From positions 1-64,000 of the forward strand of contig CBFHQJ010000010.1 of assembly GCA_965657795.1 (NCBI GenBank): DNA of 64,000 nucleotides, written 5' to 3'. The notes under the pieces were generated by a model. That model did not search any database, was not told the DNA's origin, and saw only the letters and a list, made by a program, of their open reading frames with translations. This DNA comes from SW10 sp965657795. Its GTDB lineage: Bacteria > Verrucomicrobiota > Verrucomicrobiia > Verrucomicrobiales > Akkermansiaceae. Within the stretch, counting starts at the first letter, position 1. Every line of letters begins with the position of its first letter. Position numbers and translations under genes: made by a program. Below are positions 26,683-36,015 of the stretch, piece by piece.

Positions 26683-29600
26683 CTGGCCTTGGAGGCGGAA
26701 GGACCAGGTGTAGGTGCCGTCGGGTTTAATACGGTATTGTGGAAGAACGCGGGCGCCCCACGAGTTTGTGCCGCCGACGCCCATTTGTTTGTGGTCGATA
26801 TTGAGAGTGACGACGTCGCGCTTCGGGATATCGACGGGGTGGCGTCTTCCCTCCAGGTCGGACATAAGGCAGGGATAAGTGCCTCCGGAGAGAAGCTGAT
26901 CGCCGAGGGCGGTGATGGTGAGGCCTTGTCCTTTTTCGTTGAGAAGGGCAAGAGTGCGAAGGTCGGTGAGGTTGCCGGTTTCCTGGGGTTCCATGTAAGG
27001 GAAGAAGAGGTCATCGACGGTGGCAGTGTAACGACCGATGATGGCTCCGGCTTTGCGGTCGGCGTAGGTTTCGTGCGGGCCATTTCCGAACCATGAGACT
27101 TTTTGATAAGTGTTGGGAACGGTGCATTGCATACCGAGACGGGGAAGAGGGCCGATTTTTCCCTTTGGCGTAATAGTCGCTTGAATCTCGATCAGGCCTG
27201 CGGGCATAAGTCTATAGGTGAGATTTCCAGTCGTTCCTCCATTGGGGATTTTGAGATCGAAGGAGAAGACGAAGGAAGCAGGTTTTGTGAATTTTGTGAC
27301 TCTGGCGTTGGGGCCAGCATTACGCCAAGAGCCTGAACGAGATCCATATTTATTGGCCCGATCATTGTCGACCGGCGGGCGCCAGAAGTTGAGGTGGAAG
27401 GGGCTGGCGAGAAGTTCACGGTCTCCCACTTTCATCGAGGCGAGACAGCCGGTCGTTTTGTTAATGAGATAGCTGTGATTTTTCGAGTTAAGGATGAGGT
27501 CCTTTCCGTTGTCATCGATCGTCCACTGTTTAAATGAGTTGGTAGGAATGAGAAGAGGTCTCGGGTTTTGACTGAGAAGGATTTGTTCCCGGGCGACGAC
27601 GTGTCCTTTCGGAGCCCAAAGGGTGTCTGTTTTGAGTCGGAATTCGAGGGACATGTGGACCTCGCCGGGGAAGTCACTGGAATAGGGAACCGGGAATTTG
27701 AAGGTGCCTTCCTTATCAGGGGCAAGTTTGATGGTGGAGCTTTGTTCGTGAGACTTTTTGCCATCGAGGAGAATGGTGGCAACAGCGAGATACTCGGATA
27801 AGCTGTCGAAAGTGAAATTGTTACGAAGTTTTAGGGTTGTTTCCTTTTCGTTGGTGTTCACGAGCTCAACGAGTCGGACATTTTGATAAGCGGTGAAGAC
27901 TTCGGGCGCTTGCGGAGTGGGCTTCCGGTCGGACGTCATAATACCGTTGGCGTTGAAATTGTTATCGTTCGGGAACTCACCGTAGTCGCCACCATAGGCA
28001 AAGAATTCGAGTTCTCCTTCGGGGCGTGTGAACTTGCTAAAGTTAAGCTCGACCACTCCGGGCTGGTTGACATCTGGTCCAGAGAAGGAAACGTCGACGG
28101 ACTTGATGTCGCCGTCGAAGGTCCGGTTGCCGTATTGAGCGTTATGAGCAATCCCAATTGGGAGAGAGGAAGGTTTGATCGTGCCACTGTATTCTTTGCT
28201 GGCGAGGACCTTGCCATCGACCGTCAGTGTTAGGATCTGGCCGTCGTAAATAGCGGAGACGGTGTGCCACTTGTTTTGCCAATCATCCGGGGTTTTTGCG
28301 GTGACGGAGCGCCAGTTAGAATCATAGATGAAAAATTCGAGGTCACGATTACGATTGAGTTTGAGAGCCCAAGATTCGTCGCCTTGAGTCACGATGGGAT
28401 TGTCTCCCCAATTGGATCGCCCGGGCCGCAATTTTGTGTTGATGCGGAGGTGCTTTTTGAGAACTGATTTTTTGTCAAGCTGGATGGTCGCATGGCCGGA
28501 GGTGAGTCCTCGCTGTTCATCGACCTGGCCTTGAAGCTTGGTTCCCGGAGAGGCGGAGGTAAGTTTGGCTGGCGGGGACTTGGTTTTGCGCAGTCCTTGG
28601 TCGCACCAGTCCCAGATGGAGCCGCCCTGAAGGAGGCGTTCTTTTTCGAAGAGCATCCAGTAGTCCCAGAGGTTGCCGGAGGAGTTACCCATGGCATGAT
28701 TATACTCGCATTGGATGAGGGGGCGCTGTTTGGCGAGGGGTTTTTTCTCCTCAGCGCGGGCGTATTTTTTGCAGGCTTCAAGGGAAGCATACATCGGGGT
28801 GAAAAGGTCGACGTGGGGCTTTTGTTCGGCGCGCTCGTAGTGGACGGGATATTGAACAGGGGATTTCTTTTTGATCCATTCGGAGCACTTCTCGAAGCAG
28901 ACGCCATCGCCTGCCTCGTTGCCTAGTGACCACATGATGATGGAGGGGTGATTCTTAATGGAGTGGATCATGTTGGTGACACGGTCGAGATGGGCGGGTG
29001 TCCAGGAAGGATCTTTAGCGAGGGATCCGGGGCCGTAGCCCATGCCGTGGGATTCAATGTTGGCTTCGGCGATGACGTAGAGTCCGTATTCATCGCAGAG
29101 TTCATAGAAGCGGGGATCGTTGGGGTAATGAGCGGTGCGGACGGTGTTGATATTGAGTTGCTTCATGAGCGCGAGGTCTTTACGCATGAGTTCCTCGGTA
29201 ATGTAGTGGCCGGTGTCGGGATCGTGGTCGTGCCGGTTGACTCCTTTGACGAGGATGGCTTTCCCATTGATCAGGAGTTGGCCGTTTTTGATCTCCGAGG
29301 TTTTGAACCCGACTTTCTGTGAGTAGAAATGAGTGGGAGTCTTGCCGAGCGGGCCAACTCCGATGACGAGGTCGTAGAGGAAGGGGTTTTCGGCAGACCA
29401 TGGTATGACCTTGAGTTTTTCTTTGATGATTTGGTCGCCTGTTAGGAGAGTCGTTTTGTCTCCGTCAACGTCGGCGTGTTTTGGAGAATAGATGACATCG
29501 CCGGAGGGCTCGATAAGGTCGAGGCTGAAGCCCAGATTTCGGGCGTTCTTTGAAGGAGCTCCGGTGAAGGCGAAGCGCCCGGTGCCGTCCGGGTTGAGGG

Positions 29601-30348
29601 TGGCGTTGATGGTGTAGTCGGCGAGGGTGCTGATTGGGTTTGAGGTGAGGTAGACGTCGCGGAAGATTCCGGAGAGGCGCCAGAAATCCTGGCATTCCAA
29701 GTAGGCTCCATCCGAGTAGCGATAGACCTCAACGGCGATGGTGTTTTCTCCCTCTTCAAGGAATGAGGTGAGATCGAATTCGGCGGGAGTTCGAGAGTCT
29801 TGCGAGTAGCCGACTTTTTGTCCGTTGCACCAAAGGTAGAAGGCGGAGGAAACCCCATTGAATACGATGGTGGTTTGGCGACCATTCCAGGGCTTGGGCA
29901 AGGTGAATGTTTTAAGGTAGGAAGAGACGGGATTGCGCTCGGAGAATGTCGTGAAGTGTTCGGGAGGGCTGCCCATGACGCGGGGCGGGTCTTTTTTAAA
30001 GGGGTAAGGGTGATTGCAATAAATGGGCGTGCCGTATCCTTGTAGTTCGACGTTGGATGGAACGGGAATGGTTTTCCAAGCAGACGAATCAAATTCTGGC
30101 TTAAAGAATTCGGTCGGTCGTTTTTCGGGATGGTCGACCCAGTGGAATTTCCAGTCGCCGTTGAGGAGCATGCAGGAAGATGATGCCATCCGTTTTTTGG
30201 TCAGGGCATCTTTCTTGGTGGGGAAGGGCATTTTGACGGCGTGCGCGGGAAACTTGTTGATCCGAAAGACGGATTGGTCTTCCCAATCGGGCGCGGCAAA
30301 AATGGGGCAAATCAGGAAAAGAAAGAAGAGGGTGGCTCTGAGCTGCAT
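26680..30348 (-). CDS. Secreted GH2 beta-galactosidase with inserted LamG-like domain
   Basis: 1222 residues, about 200 longer than LacZ. A signal peptide (residues 1-18, ending PIFAA) precedes the sugar-binding jelly roll (LLNGDWKFHWVDHPEKRP ... LECQDFWRLSGIFRDVYL). The TIM barrel has INTVRTAHYPNDPRFYELCD, acid/base Glu in WSLGNEAGDG and nucleophile Glu in IQCEYNHAMGNS. Right after GGSIWDWCDQGLR about 170 residues interrupt the barrel with a concanavalin/LamG-like sheet (LRINTKLRPGR, WHTVSAIYDGQILTLTVDGK). The barrel then resumes at FFAYGGDYGEFPNDNNF. The C-terminal domains end YTWSFRLQGQ. Periplasmic or secreted; removes terminal beta-galactosyl residues from glycans. Confidence 0.93.
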   Translation of the reverse strand: MQLRATLFFLFLICPIFAAPDWEDQSVFRINKFPAHAVKMPFPTKKDALTKKRMASSSCMLLNGDWKFHWVDHPEKRPTEFFKPEFDSSAWKTIPVPSNVELQGYGTPIYCNHPYPFKKDPPRVMGSPPEHFTTFSERNPVSSYLKTFTLPKPWNGRQTTIVFNGVSSAFYLWCNGQKVGYSQDSRTPAEFDLTSFLEEGENTIAVEVYRYSDGAYLECQDFWRLSGIFRDVYLTSNPISTLADYTINATLNPDGTGRFAFTGAPSKNARNLGFSLDLIEPSGDVIYSPKHADVDGDKTTLLTGDQIIKEKLKVIPWSAENPFLYDLVIGVGPLGKTPTHFYSQKVGFKTSEIKNGQLLINGKAILVKGVNRHDHDPDTGHYITEELMRKDLALMKQLNINTVRTAHYPNDPRFYELCDEYGLYVIAEANIESHGMGYGPGSLAKDPSWTPAHLDRVTNMIHSIKNHPSIIMWSLGNEAGDGVCFEKCSEWIKKKSPVQYPVHYERAEQKPHVDLFTPMYASLEACKKYARAEEKKPLAKQRPLIQCEYNHAMGNSSGNLWDYWMLFEKERLLQGGSIWDWCDQGLRKTKSPPAKLTSASPGTKLQGQVDEQRGLTSGHATIQLDKKSVLKKHLRINTKLRPGRSNWGDNPIVTQGDESWALKLNRNRDLEFFIYDSNWRSVTAKTPDDWQNKWHTVSAIYDGQILTLTVDGKVLASKEYSGTIKPSSLPIGIAHNAQYGNRTFDGDIKSVDVSFSGPDVNQPGVVELNFSKFTRPEGELEFFAYGGDYGEFPNDNNFNANGIMTSDRKPTPQAPEVFTAYQNVRLVELVNTNEKETTLKLRNNFTFDSLSEYLAVATILLDGKKSHEQSSTIKLAPDKEGTFKFPVPYSSDFPGEVHMSLEFRLKTDTLWAPKGHVVAREQILLSQNPRPLLIPTNSFKQWTIDDNGKDLILNSKNHSYLINKTTGCLASMKVGDRELLASPFHLNFWRPPVDNDRANKYGSRSGSWRNAGPNARVTKFTKPASFVFSFDLKIPNGGTTGNLTYRLMPAGLIEIQATITPKGKIGPLPRLGMQCTVPNTYQKVSWFGNGPHETYADRKAGAIIGRYTATVDDLFFPYMEPQETGNLTDLRTLALLNEKGQGLTITALGDQLLSGGTYPCLMSDLEGRRHPVDIPKRDVVTLNIDHKQMGVGGTNSWGARVLPQYRIKPDGTYTWSFRLQGQ

Positions 30349-30410
30349 ACGTGGAGTCTGGCAAAGAGATCACCAAGACAAAAGGCTGCTTTTGGGGCGA
30401 TCTTTGAATA

Positions 30411-31388
30411 GTGAGACGGCGAGTGAAGTGGTTAATGCGCGTGGCGGTCCTGATCGTCGTGGGCATCTTTGTCGTTCTTTGGATTATGGCTGGCTCGATC
30501 GCGAGTCCGAAGCGACGTGAGTTGCAGGATTACCATCAGAGCTACTTTGATCGCCCGGAAGAGCACGGTTTGGTTGTAGAGAAGGTGGATCTGCTCGATG
30601 GCGAAGCTCCGGGATTGCTGGTTAGCGCTGATACGAAATTGGGACCGGGAAAGCGCGGGAAGATTCTCCGCGATCAACTGATAGCTGGTGGTGAGTCTTT
30701 GCCTGCTTTTGGAGAAATCAAGGGACTCCTGGTTTTGCTGCATGGGCGTAACGGTCGGAAAGAAGATTTACTGCCGGTTGCCGAGAGGTTTTGTGCGGTA
30801 GGATTTGCGTGTGTCATTCCTGATTTGCCAGCACATGGTGAGAGCCCTGCGGAAACGGTGGGTTTTGGAACACGGAAATTTGAGGAGGAACTGCCGGGAG
30901 AGGTGGCGGAGGAGGCCAAGGTTTTGCTGGGAATGCCGAACCTCCCGGAGCAACTCTGGGGTATGTCGATGGGCGGTTCGTTTGCGATTCACGCAGCGGC
31001 GTTGCAGCCTGATCTCTGGAAGGGTATCGTGATCGTTGCTTTGTTTGATCGTCTGGGCGGAGTGGTGGAAGATTCGCTGGGGATCACTTCGGCAATTTTT
31101 CAACCCTTGGCGGAGCAGCTGATCGTGTTGAGGGGAGGGGTGGACGTGAAACAGGTTAAGCCGGTTGATTTGGCTGGCCAAATTGAGAGTCCGGTGCTGG
31201 TCGTCCACGGTGATGAGGACGACTTGATCTCACATTACAGGGGACAGGCACTTTTCGGGGCTTTTCCCGGAGAGAAAAAATTCATCACGGTTTCCGGTGG
31301 AAACCACGACAATGTCCACGTGACCGACGCTCCGGTTTATGCGGAGATAGCGAAATGGTTCCTGAACGCGCTGGAGCCAGGCTCCTAA
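30411..31388 (+). CDS. Membrane-anchored alpha/beta hydrolase
   Basis: 325 residues from GTG 30411, divergent from the beta-galactosidase. N-terminal helix at about 9-28 (MRVAVLIVVGIFVVLWIMAG). Hydrolase core: LLVLLHGRNGRKEDL (oxyanion strand), nucleophile Ser in WGMSMGGSFAIHA, Asp in VVHGDEDDL and His in VSGGNHDNVHV. The substrate cannot be read from sequence. The stop overlaps the converging DUF4956 gene by four bases. Confidence 0.82.
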   Translation: MRRRVKWLMRVAVLIVVGIFVVLWIMAGSIASPKRRELQDYHQSYFDRPEEHGLVVEKVDLLDGEAPGLLVSADTKLGPGKRGKILRDQLIAGGESLPAFGEIKGLLVLLHGRNGRKEDLLPVAERFCAVGFACVIPDLPAHGESPAETVGFGTRKFEEELPGEVAEEAKVLLGMPNLPEQLWGMSMGGSFAIHAAALQPDLWKGIVIVALFDRLGGVVEDSLGITSAIFQPLAEQLIVLRGGVDVKQVKPVDLAGQIESPVLVVHGDEDDLISHYRGQALFGAFPGEKKFITVSGGNHDNVHVTDAPVYAEIAKWFLNALEPGS

Positions 31389-32497
31389 TAAAAGAAGGGA
31401 TCTTCTTTCGGAGCTTCTTCTTTTTCCTCAGTCCGGACCTGTTTGCGTAAAGTGGGATCGTCGCGATACATCAGAGTGAGGCGGACTTCGTTTTTGAAGA
31501 CGCGATTGATACTGATTTCGCGAACGTCGATTTGATACTCCTCAGCGAGTTTTTCGCGGAGATAGGATTGATCGAGCATCAGCCCTTTGTCTGCGAGTTT
31601 GTAATCAACCTCAATTTTCTGAAACGAGTCCCGCCAGACGGAGGGGCGGTCGGCAAAGAGAGCAGTGATGAGAATGGTGGCCGCTGAAAAAACGTCTGCA
31701 ACAACCGGCATCATGGTGTTGACGAAGGTGAGTGAGATCGCGCCGAGCAGATAGGCGATCTCCGCTTTATCGAAGGCTTCGCTTCGGAGGCGCACGAGGG
31801 CTAGCAAGGCAAAGATTGTGAAACCGAACCCGGCTGTTACGAGTGAGCTTGAGAGGAAAATAGGAAATAGGAAAAGGTTAAAAGCCAGCAAGAGAAAGAG
31901 CATCTTGTGGTCGTGATGCCTGCGGTAGTAGATGACGTAGGCGAAGAGATAGATGGTGATGAGGTTGAAGATGATTTTATAAATCAAGGAACCTCCTTGC
32001 CGGATCAGCGGGGTGTCCTGGGCGGCTTGATCGACCCAGTACTCAAGGAAGCCTTTCTCGACGATGGGGACTTCGGGGTCGAGGATTTGGCCATCTTCGT
32101 CGAACATGACGTCGACTTTCGAGGTCCCGTTGAAGACCTCAACATCGTAGAATCTGCCCTTGGTCGAGCTGTCGACAGCTTCCGCGCCCCGAAATGCTTC
32201 ACTACTGTATTTGAGGAGGTAGGCCGAGCGGACGTCGGGAGGGAGTTCGTTGAAGTCTACGTTGTTCTCGGTCTCGGTCCAAATCCCCTGTTTGGTAAAG
32301 TCAGCCCGATACTTAATGTTGTCGATTTCAAAGCGAGCCTCGTAGGAGCCATTGGTATCGAGTTCCCAGGTGGGCTCGGTGATTTCAGGATATTTCAGCC
32401 GGAAGGCTTCCAAGACAGAATCGGGGACGATGAGATTTGCGAAGCTGCAAAGTGTCAGGATCGTTGCGAGGAAAAGTTGGACGAGGAGTCGCTTCAT
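31385..32497 (-). CDS. PepSY-like plus DUF4956 membrane protein
   Basis: 370 residues. A signal peptide (1-20) is followed by a periplasmic region made of two PepSY-like repeats (VLEAFRLKYPEITEPTWEL, then VRSAYLLKYSSEAFRGAEAV and VDVMFDEDGQIL). From about residue 165 come four membrane helices and the DUF4956 signature (FALLALVRLRSEAFDKAEIAYL). A cytoplasmic alpha-beta tail follows (QIDVREISINRVFKNEVRLT). The join of a PepSY-like sensor to DUF4956 is unusual to me. Function unknown. Confidence 0.78.
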   Translation of the reverse strand: MKRLLVQLFLATILTLCSFANLIVPDSVLEAFRLKYPEITEPTWELDTNGSYEARFEIDNIKYRADFTKQGIWTETENNVDFNELPPDVRSAYLLKYSSEAFRGAEAVDSSTKGRFYDVEVFNGTSKVDVMFDEDGQILDPEVPIVEKGFLEYWVDQAAQDTPLIRQGGSLIYKIIFNLITIYLFAYVIYYRRHHDHKMLFLLLAFNLFLFPIFLSSSLVTAGFGFTIFALLALVRLRSEAFDKAEIAYLLGAISLTFVNTMMPVVADVFSAATILITALFADRPSVWRDSFQKIEVDYKLADKGLMLDQSYLREKLAEEYQIDVREISINRVFKNEVRLTLMYRDDPTLRKQVRTEEKEEAPKEDPFFY

Positions 32498-32632
32498 TTG
32501 TGAGCTTATCGAGTGTTTGAGCGTGGGCTGGAAGTGTGTCAGTTCCTTTTAAAGGTGAGAAGGCATCTTTACCAAATATTTGTCTGAGGAAGGGTTCTCG
32601 ACAAAGGAGCATAAGTGGGGTGAGGGGTTGCT

Positions 32633-33208
32633 ATGGTTGCGCTATCGAAGAGGTCATTTTTGAAACTGTTTTTTGTCGGTTTTGCGCTTGTTTGCCCGGG
32701 GATGCTTTCTGCGTAGGAAGTTAAAAAGGCCGAAAGTATGGAGGTTGTCCAAACGCGCCAAGCGGATCCGTTTTCTTGTGATCCGGACCATTTTGCGGTC
32801 GAGGATTCCAAGCCGGCGGTTCCGGTTGGGAAGGGGCGGAAAAAAACGACAACACGTATACTGGGCGTTGAGGTATTCCGATTGCCCGTGGCGGAAGAGG
32901 TGACTACTGAAGAAAGGATGTGGGATTTGTCCTTTACCCTCACTGAAGTCAGTCATCTTAAGGATGATTCGTGGGTGGAGGGAATCGTAACAATGCCCAT
33001 CTTCAAAGTGAACTCCGTGAAAGGAGGTTCACGTGTGAAAGAAGGCTCCTGGGATCTATGGTCGTGCCAGGCTGAGACTGGCGAAGATGGCAAGCCAGAC
33101 TTGTCGAATCTCCGTGCGGTGTTGGTGCAACTTAAGCAGGTGAAGCGCCAGGTTTTTCGGACTCCTGCATCTGGCGGTCCCAGACGTAGCGGCGGAAGAG
33201 AACTTTGA
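32633..33208 (+). pseudogene. Secreted protein interrupted by TAG just after its signal peptide
   Basis: ATG 32633 opens a signal peptide of 27 residues (SKRSFLKLFFVGFALVCPGM then LSA). The next codon is TAG (32714-32716), after which the same frame continues EVKKAESMEVVQTRQADPF to 33208. A CAG-to-TAG change would restore LSA-Q, an ideal signal peptidase site. The mature part (about 164 residues) has two cysteines and no family I recognise. The last 77 bases overlap the end of the converging AI-2E gene, so the true end may also be disturbed. Confidence 0.6.
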
Positions 33209-34571
33209 CCGCGGCGGTGAGGGGGACGGCAAGGAGAGCTCCGAGGAAGCCGCCGAGAATGAGCGACCAGAAGAGCATTGAGAAGATGACGGTCATGGGA
33301 TGAAGACCCACCGAGTCGCCGACGATTTTTGGCGCGGTGACGAGAGAGTTAATCTGCTGGACGACGATAAAGATAAGGACGACTCCCAGCGCATAACCCC
33401 ATTCAGGCAGGCCATAAGGAATTTCATCCTGGAAGTAGGCAATAATGCATGCCGGGATGAGGCAGAGAATGTTTCCGATGAATGGAATAATTCCCAGCAT
33501 GGCCATGACGACCCCGATGAGGAGGCCATAGTTTAAGCCATAAATAGTGAGGGCGATTCCGACGAGGATTCCGTCAATGAAGGCGACAAGAACTTGCCCG
33601 CGGAAGAAGGAAATAAGATAGCCGTTGATTTCGCGAAGTGTATCCACGACTTCGGTTTTAAAATGAGATCGACGTAAAGGAACATAGTCTTCCCAGCCTT
33701 CCTTGATCGAGTCACTTTCCTTGAGGAAGTAGTATAGGTAGATTGGAACCATGGCGAAGCCGATGATGATGCCGAGGACACCGAGGATTTTTCCGTAACT
33801 GCTATAAATCCATGCCTGAGCGGATTTAAGGAATGAGGAGATCATGCCTCCGCCTTTGGTGAGCCAGAAGTTGTTTAATGAAAGGGAGCTTTCGATGTAA
33901 ACCTCGTGGGCATTCTCCAGTTTCACTTCTGGTTCGTTCTCGTCCGGGGAATCCTTTTCCTGGTCAGATTCTGTGGAGTTGACTTTAGGGGTGGTGCTCC
34001 ATGAAGAAGCAATGATTGAGGCGAGTTCATCATCGGTCACCTGGTGTTTGGCGAGGACATCACCGCCCGGCCCGTTGATGGTTTTATCGTTCTCAAGATG
34101 TTCTTTGACGGCTTTGGCGTCTTTGGTGAAGAAGTCCCGAACGAGCCAACCATAGAGGGAATTTTGCTTCTCTTCGACAAGCCTTTCTTCGTTGGAAAAG
34201 TCGGTGCTCTGACTGCCAAAATCCTCCAATTGGCTTGATAGTTTAACTCCGATAAATGCGCCCAGAATGGCGAAAAAGACGACAAAGCCTGAGAAGACGG
34301 TGATGATTCCCTTCATCCGTGAGAAGCCTCTTTTTTGGAGCTTCTGGACAACGGGATCCAGCAGGTAGGCCACGATTCCCGCGACCGCGAGAGGGACCAA
34401 GACCGGTTGGAGATATCCGAGAACGTTGCTGGTGAGCCAGATGAGTCCGACGAGCAGCGCTCCAAGAACCAAGATGGCGAGACCGGTGACAGCCTTCCAA
34501 AGGGTCCGCTTCTGGAATTCGCTGGGGAATGATTCTTCTTCGTCCACGGAGGCTAAACTGCCGAAGTCCAC
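33132..34571 (-). CDS. AI-2E family transporter (PerM-like)
   Basis: 479 residues, eight or so predicted helices. The AI-2E core is clear: VAGIVAYLLDPVVQKLQKRG near residue 65, then after a long polar insert (about 130-230, acidic) the C-terminal helices with LIGVVMAMLGIIPFIGNILC, LVTAPKIVGDSVGLHPMTVI and GGFLGALLAVPLTAAV. Some relatives export autoinducer-2, others exchange sodium and protons, so the substrate is open. The acidic insert is longer than usual. Gene order AI-2E, nusB, ribH, ribBA is compact. Confidence 0.87.
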   Translation of the reverse strand: MDFGSLASVDEEESFPSEFQKRTLWKAVTGLAILVLGALLVGLIWLTSNVLGYLQPVLVPLAVAGIVAYLLDPVVQKLQKRGFSRMKGIITVFSGFVVFFAILGAFIGVKLSSQLEDFGSQSTDFSNEERLVEEKQNSLYGWLVRDFFTKDAKAVKEHLENDKTINGPGGDVLAKHQVTDDELASIIASSWSTTPKVNSTESDQEKDSPDENEPEVKLENAHEVYIESSLSLNNFWLTKGGGMISSFLKSAQAWIYSSYGKILGVLGIIIGFAMVPIYLYYFLKESDSIKEGWEDYVPLRRSHFKTEVVDTLREINGYLISFFRGQVLVAFIDGILVGIALTIYGLNYGLLIGVVMAMLGIIPFIGNILCLIPACIIAYFQDEIPYGLPEWGYALGVVLIFIVVQQINSLVTAPKIVGDSVGLHPMTVIFSMLFWSLILGGFLGALLAVPLTAAVKVLFRRYVWDRQMQESEKPGASPA

Positions 34572-34614
34572 CCGATGGGGGAAGTGTAAATTCGTGGCTG
34601 TTTTGGAGCGACTG

Positions 34615-35469
34615 TTAGGTCTTGGCGACCTTGTCGAGGACTCCGTTCACATAGGAAGCCGATTCTTCACCAGAAAACGAGCGGGCCAAATCGACTGCTT
34701 CGTTGATGGAAATAGCAGCATCGAGGTCCGGAAGTTTGAGGATTTCCCAGCTGGCAAGACGAAGGATGGCGAGGTCGACCTTTGAGATTCGCTCAAGGTC
34801 GAAGTTTGCCGAGGCCGCGTTGATAGTTTCGTCGAGAGTTGTGACTTCCGCTTCGACTTGATCTGCCAGTTTGATGGCCTCGTCTTCGAGTTCCTTCATT
34901 TCGCGAGTCAGGCGGTGAAGGTGGTCGAGGTCGCGTTGATCGGGATAGTTTTCCGGAAAGTGAACCATGCGTGCCCGGGCATCGTATTGGTCGAGTTTGG
35001 CAAAAATTCCGGTGAGCTCTTCATATTGGGCAGGCGGGAAACCTTCGGTGCGGGGCAGAATTTCGGAGCGCTTCTTTCGAAGATTATCTGACTCGGGGAG
35101 GAGCTTGTGCAGATCGCGTCTCCAGCCACCGGTGTCGGCCTTGGCGAGGCGGTGGAGATTACCACAGTTTTCAGCCCACGAATGCTCGCCGGCGCTGAGG
35201 CTTTTGAGTTCGCGGGCCAGCTTCTCGCCCGGGTCGGCTGCCAGAATAGCGGCGGTGCTATCGGTGAGAGCTCGCTGGAGTTTTGCGATAAGCGCTTCCC
35301 GTCCCTGTTGGAGGTGGGCGAGAACTTTAACGCGAGCGCGGTCGTAGTTGAGGGAGGCCTTGTCATTGACAAGATCCCAAAATTCCGGACCACCTTGATC
35401 TTTCGGTGAGGCGAAGCGGGCGTAGAGAAGCTGAACGGCCGCTTGGCGGACGAGGCGACGGCTAGCCAT
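34615..35469 (-). CDS. nusB: Transcription antitermination factor NusB with long insert
   Basis: 284 residues, about twice the usual 140. The N-terminal SRRLVRQAAVQLLYARFASP and C-terminal LRLASWEILKLPDLDAAISI NEAVDLARSF (with SYVNGVLDKVAK) are the two ends of the NusB helical fold. The middle ~150 residues are a charged helical insertion. NusB binds boxA with NusE in rRNA antitermination. The start overlaps ribH by eight bases, the common ribH-nusB coupling. Confidence 0.9.
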   Translation of the reverse strand: MASRRLVRQAAVQLLYARFASPKDQGGPEFWDLVNDKASLNYDRARVKVLAHLQQGREALIAKLQRALTDSTAAILAADPGEKLARELKSLSAGEHSWAENCGNLHRLAKADTGGWRRDLHKLLPESDNLRKKRSEILPRTEGFPPAQYEELTGIFAKLDQYDARARMVHFPENYPDQRDLDHLHRLTREMKELEDEAIKLADQVEAEVTTLDETINAASANFDLERISKVDLAILRLASWEILKLPDLDAAISINEAVDLARSFSGEESASYVNGVLDKVAKT

Positions 35470-35974
35470 TGCTCGGATGAAGTCGGAGGGATTGGTTGGC
35501 GCGGCGGACTTCGCTCATGATTTCGATCACGTCGAGAGCGCTGCGGGCGGCTTCGCGACCACGGTTCAAATTCTTGCCGATGCAGCGGGCGTAGGCCTGT
35601 TTCTCATCTTCGACGAGAAGGATCTCGTGAATAATTGGGACTGTTTGATCGACCGCTAGCTTTTGCAGGGCATCGGTCACGGAGGTGGCAACGAGGTCGG
35701 CGTGGCCGGTACCTCCGCGGATGATGCAGCCCAAGGCAATAACGCAGTCCGGTTTCTCTTCTTCGATGAGAGCTTTGCAAACGACGGGGATTTCAAATGC
35801 GCCGGGAACGCGAACCAGATCGACGCGAGCGTTTGCTGCATAGGCGTCAATTTCCTCGACCGCGTTCTCGACGAGGGCATCGGTGTATTCCTGGTTGAAC
35901 TTGGCCGCGACAATGGAGATTCGAACTTTTGTCCCGGTAGGGACCCGTGGTTTGGGAGGAATGATGGCCGACAT
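35462..35974 (-). CDS. ribH: 6,7-dimethyl-8-ribityllumazine synthase
   Basis: 170 residues. ISIVAAKFNQEYTDALVENA at the N-terminus, RVPGAFEIPVVCKAL for substrate binding, and GCIIRGGTGHADLVAT, where the general-acid His sits in GHADLV (most members have ETPHFDYV). HEILLVEDEKQAYAR and NRGREAARSAL complete the fold. It joins the RibB product to the pyrimidine intermediate. Directly downstream of ribBA. Confidence 0.93.
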   Translation of the reverse strand: MSAIIPPKPRVPTGTKVRISIVAAKFNQEYTDALVENAVEEIDAYAANARVDLVRVPGAFEIPVVCKALIEEEKPDCVIALGCIIRGGTGHADLVATSVTDALQKLAVDQTVPIIHEILLVEDEKQAYARCIGKNLNRGREAARSALDVIEIMSEVRRANQSLRLHPSNG

Positions 35975-36015
35975 GAGTGTGCGGGTTGGTATATGTTGAA
36001 CGACTGAATTGTCAA

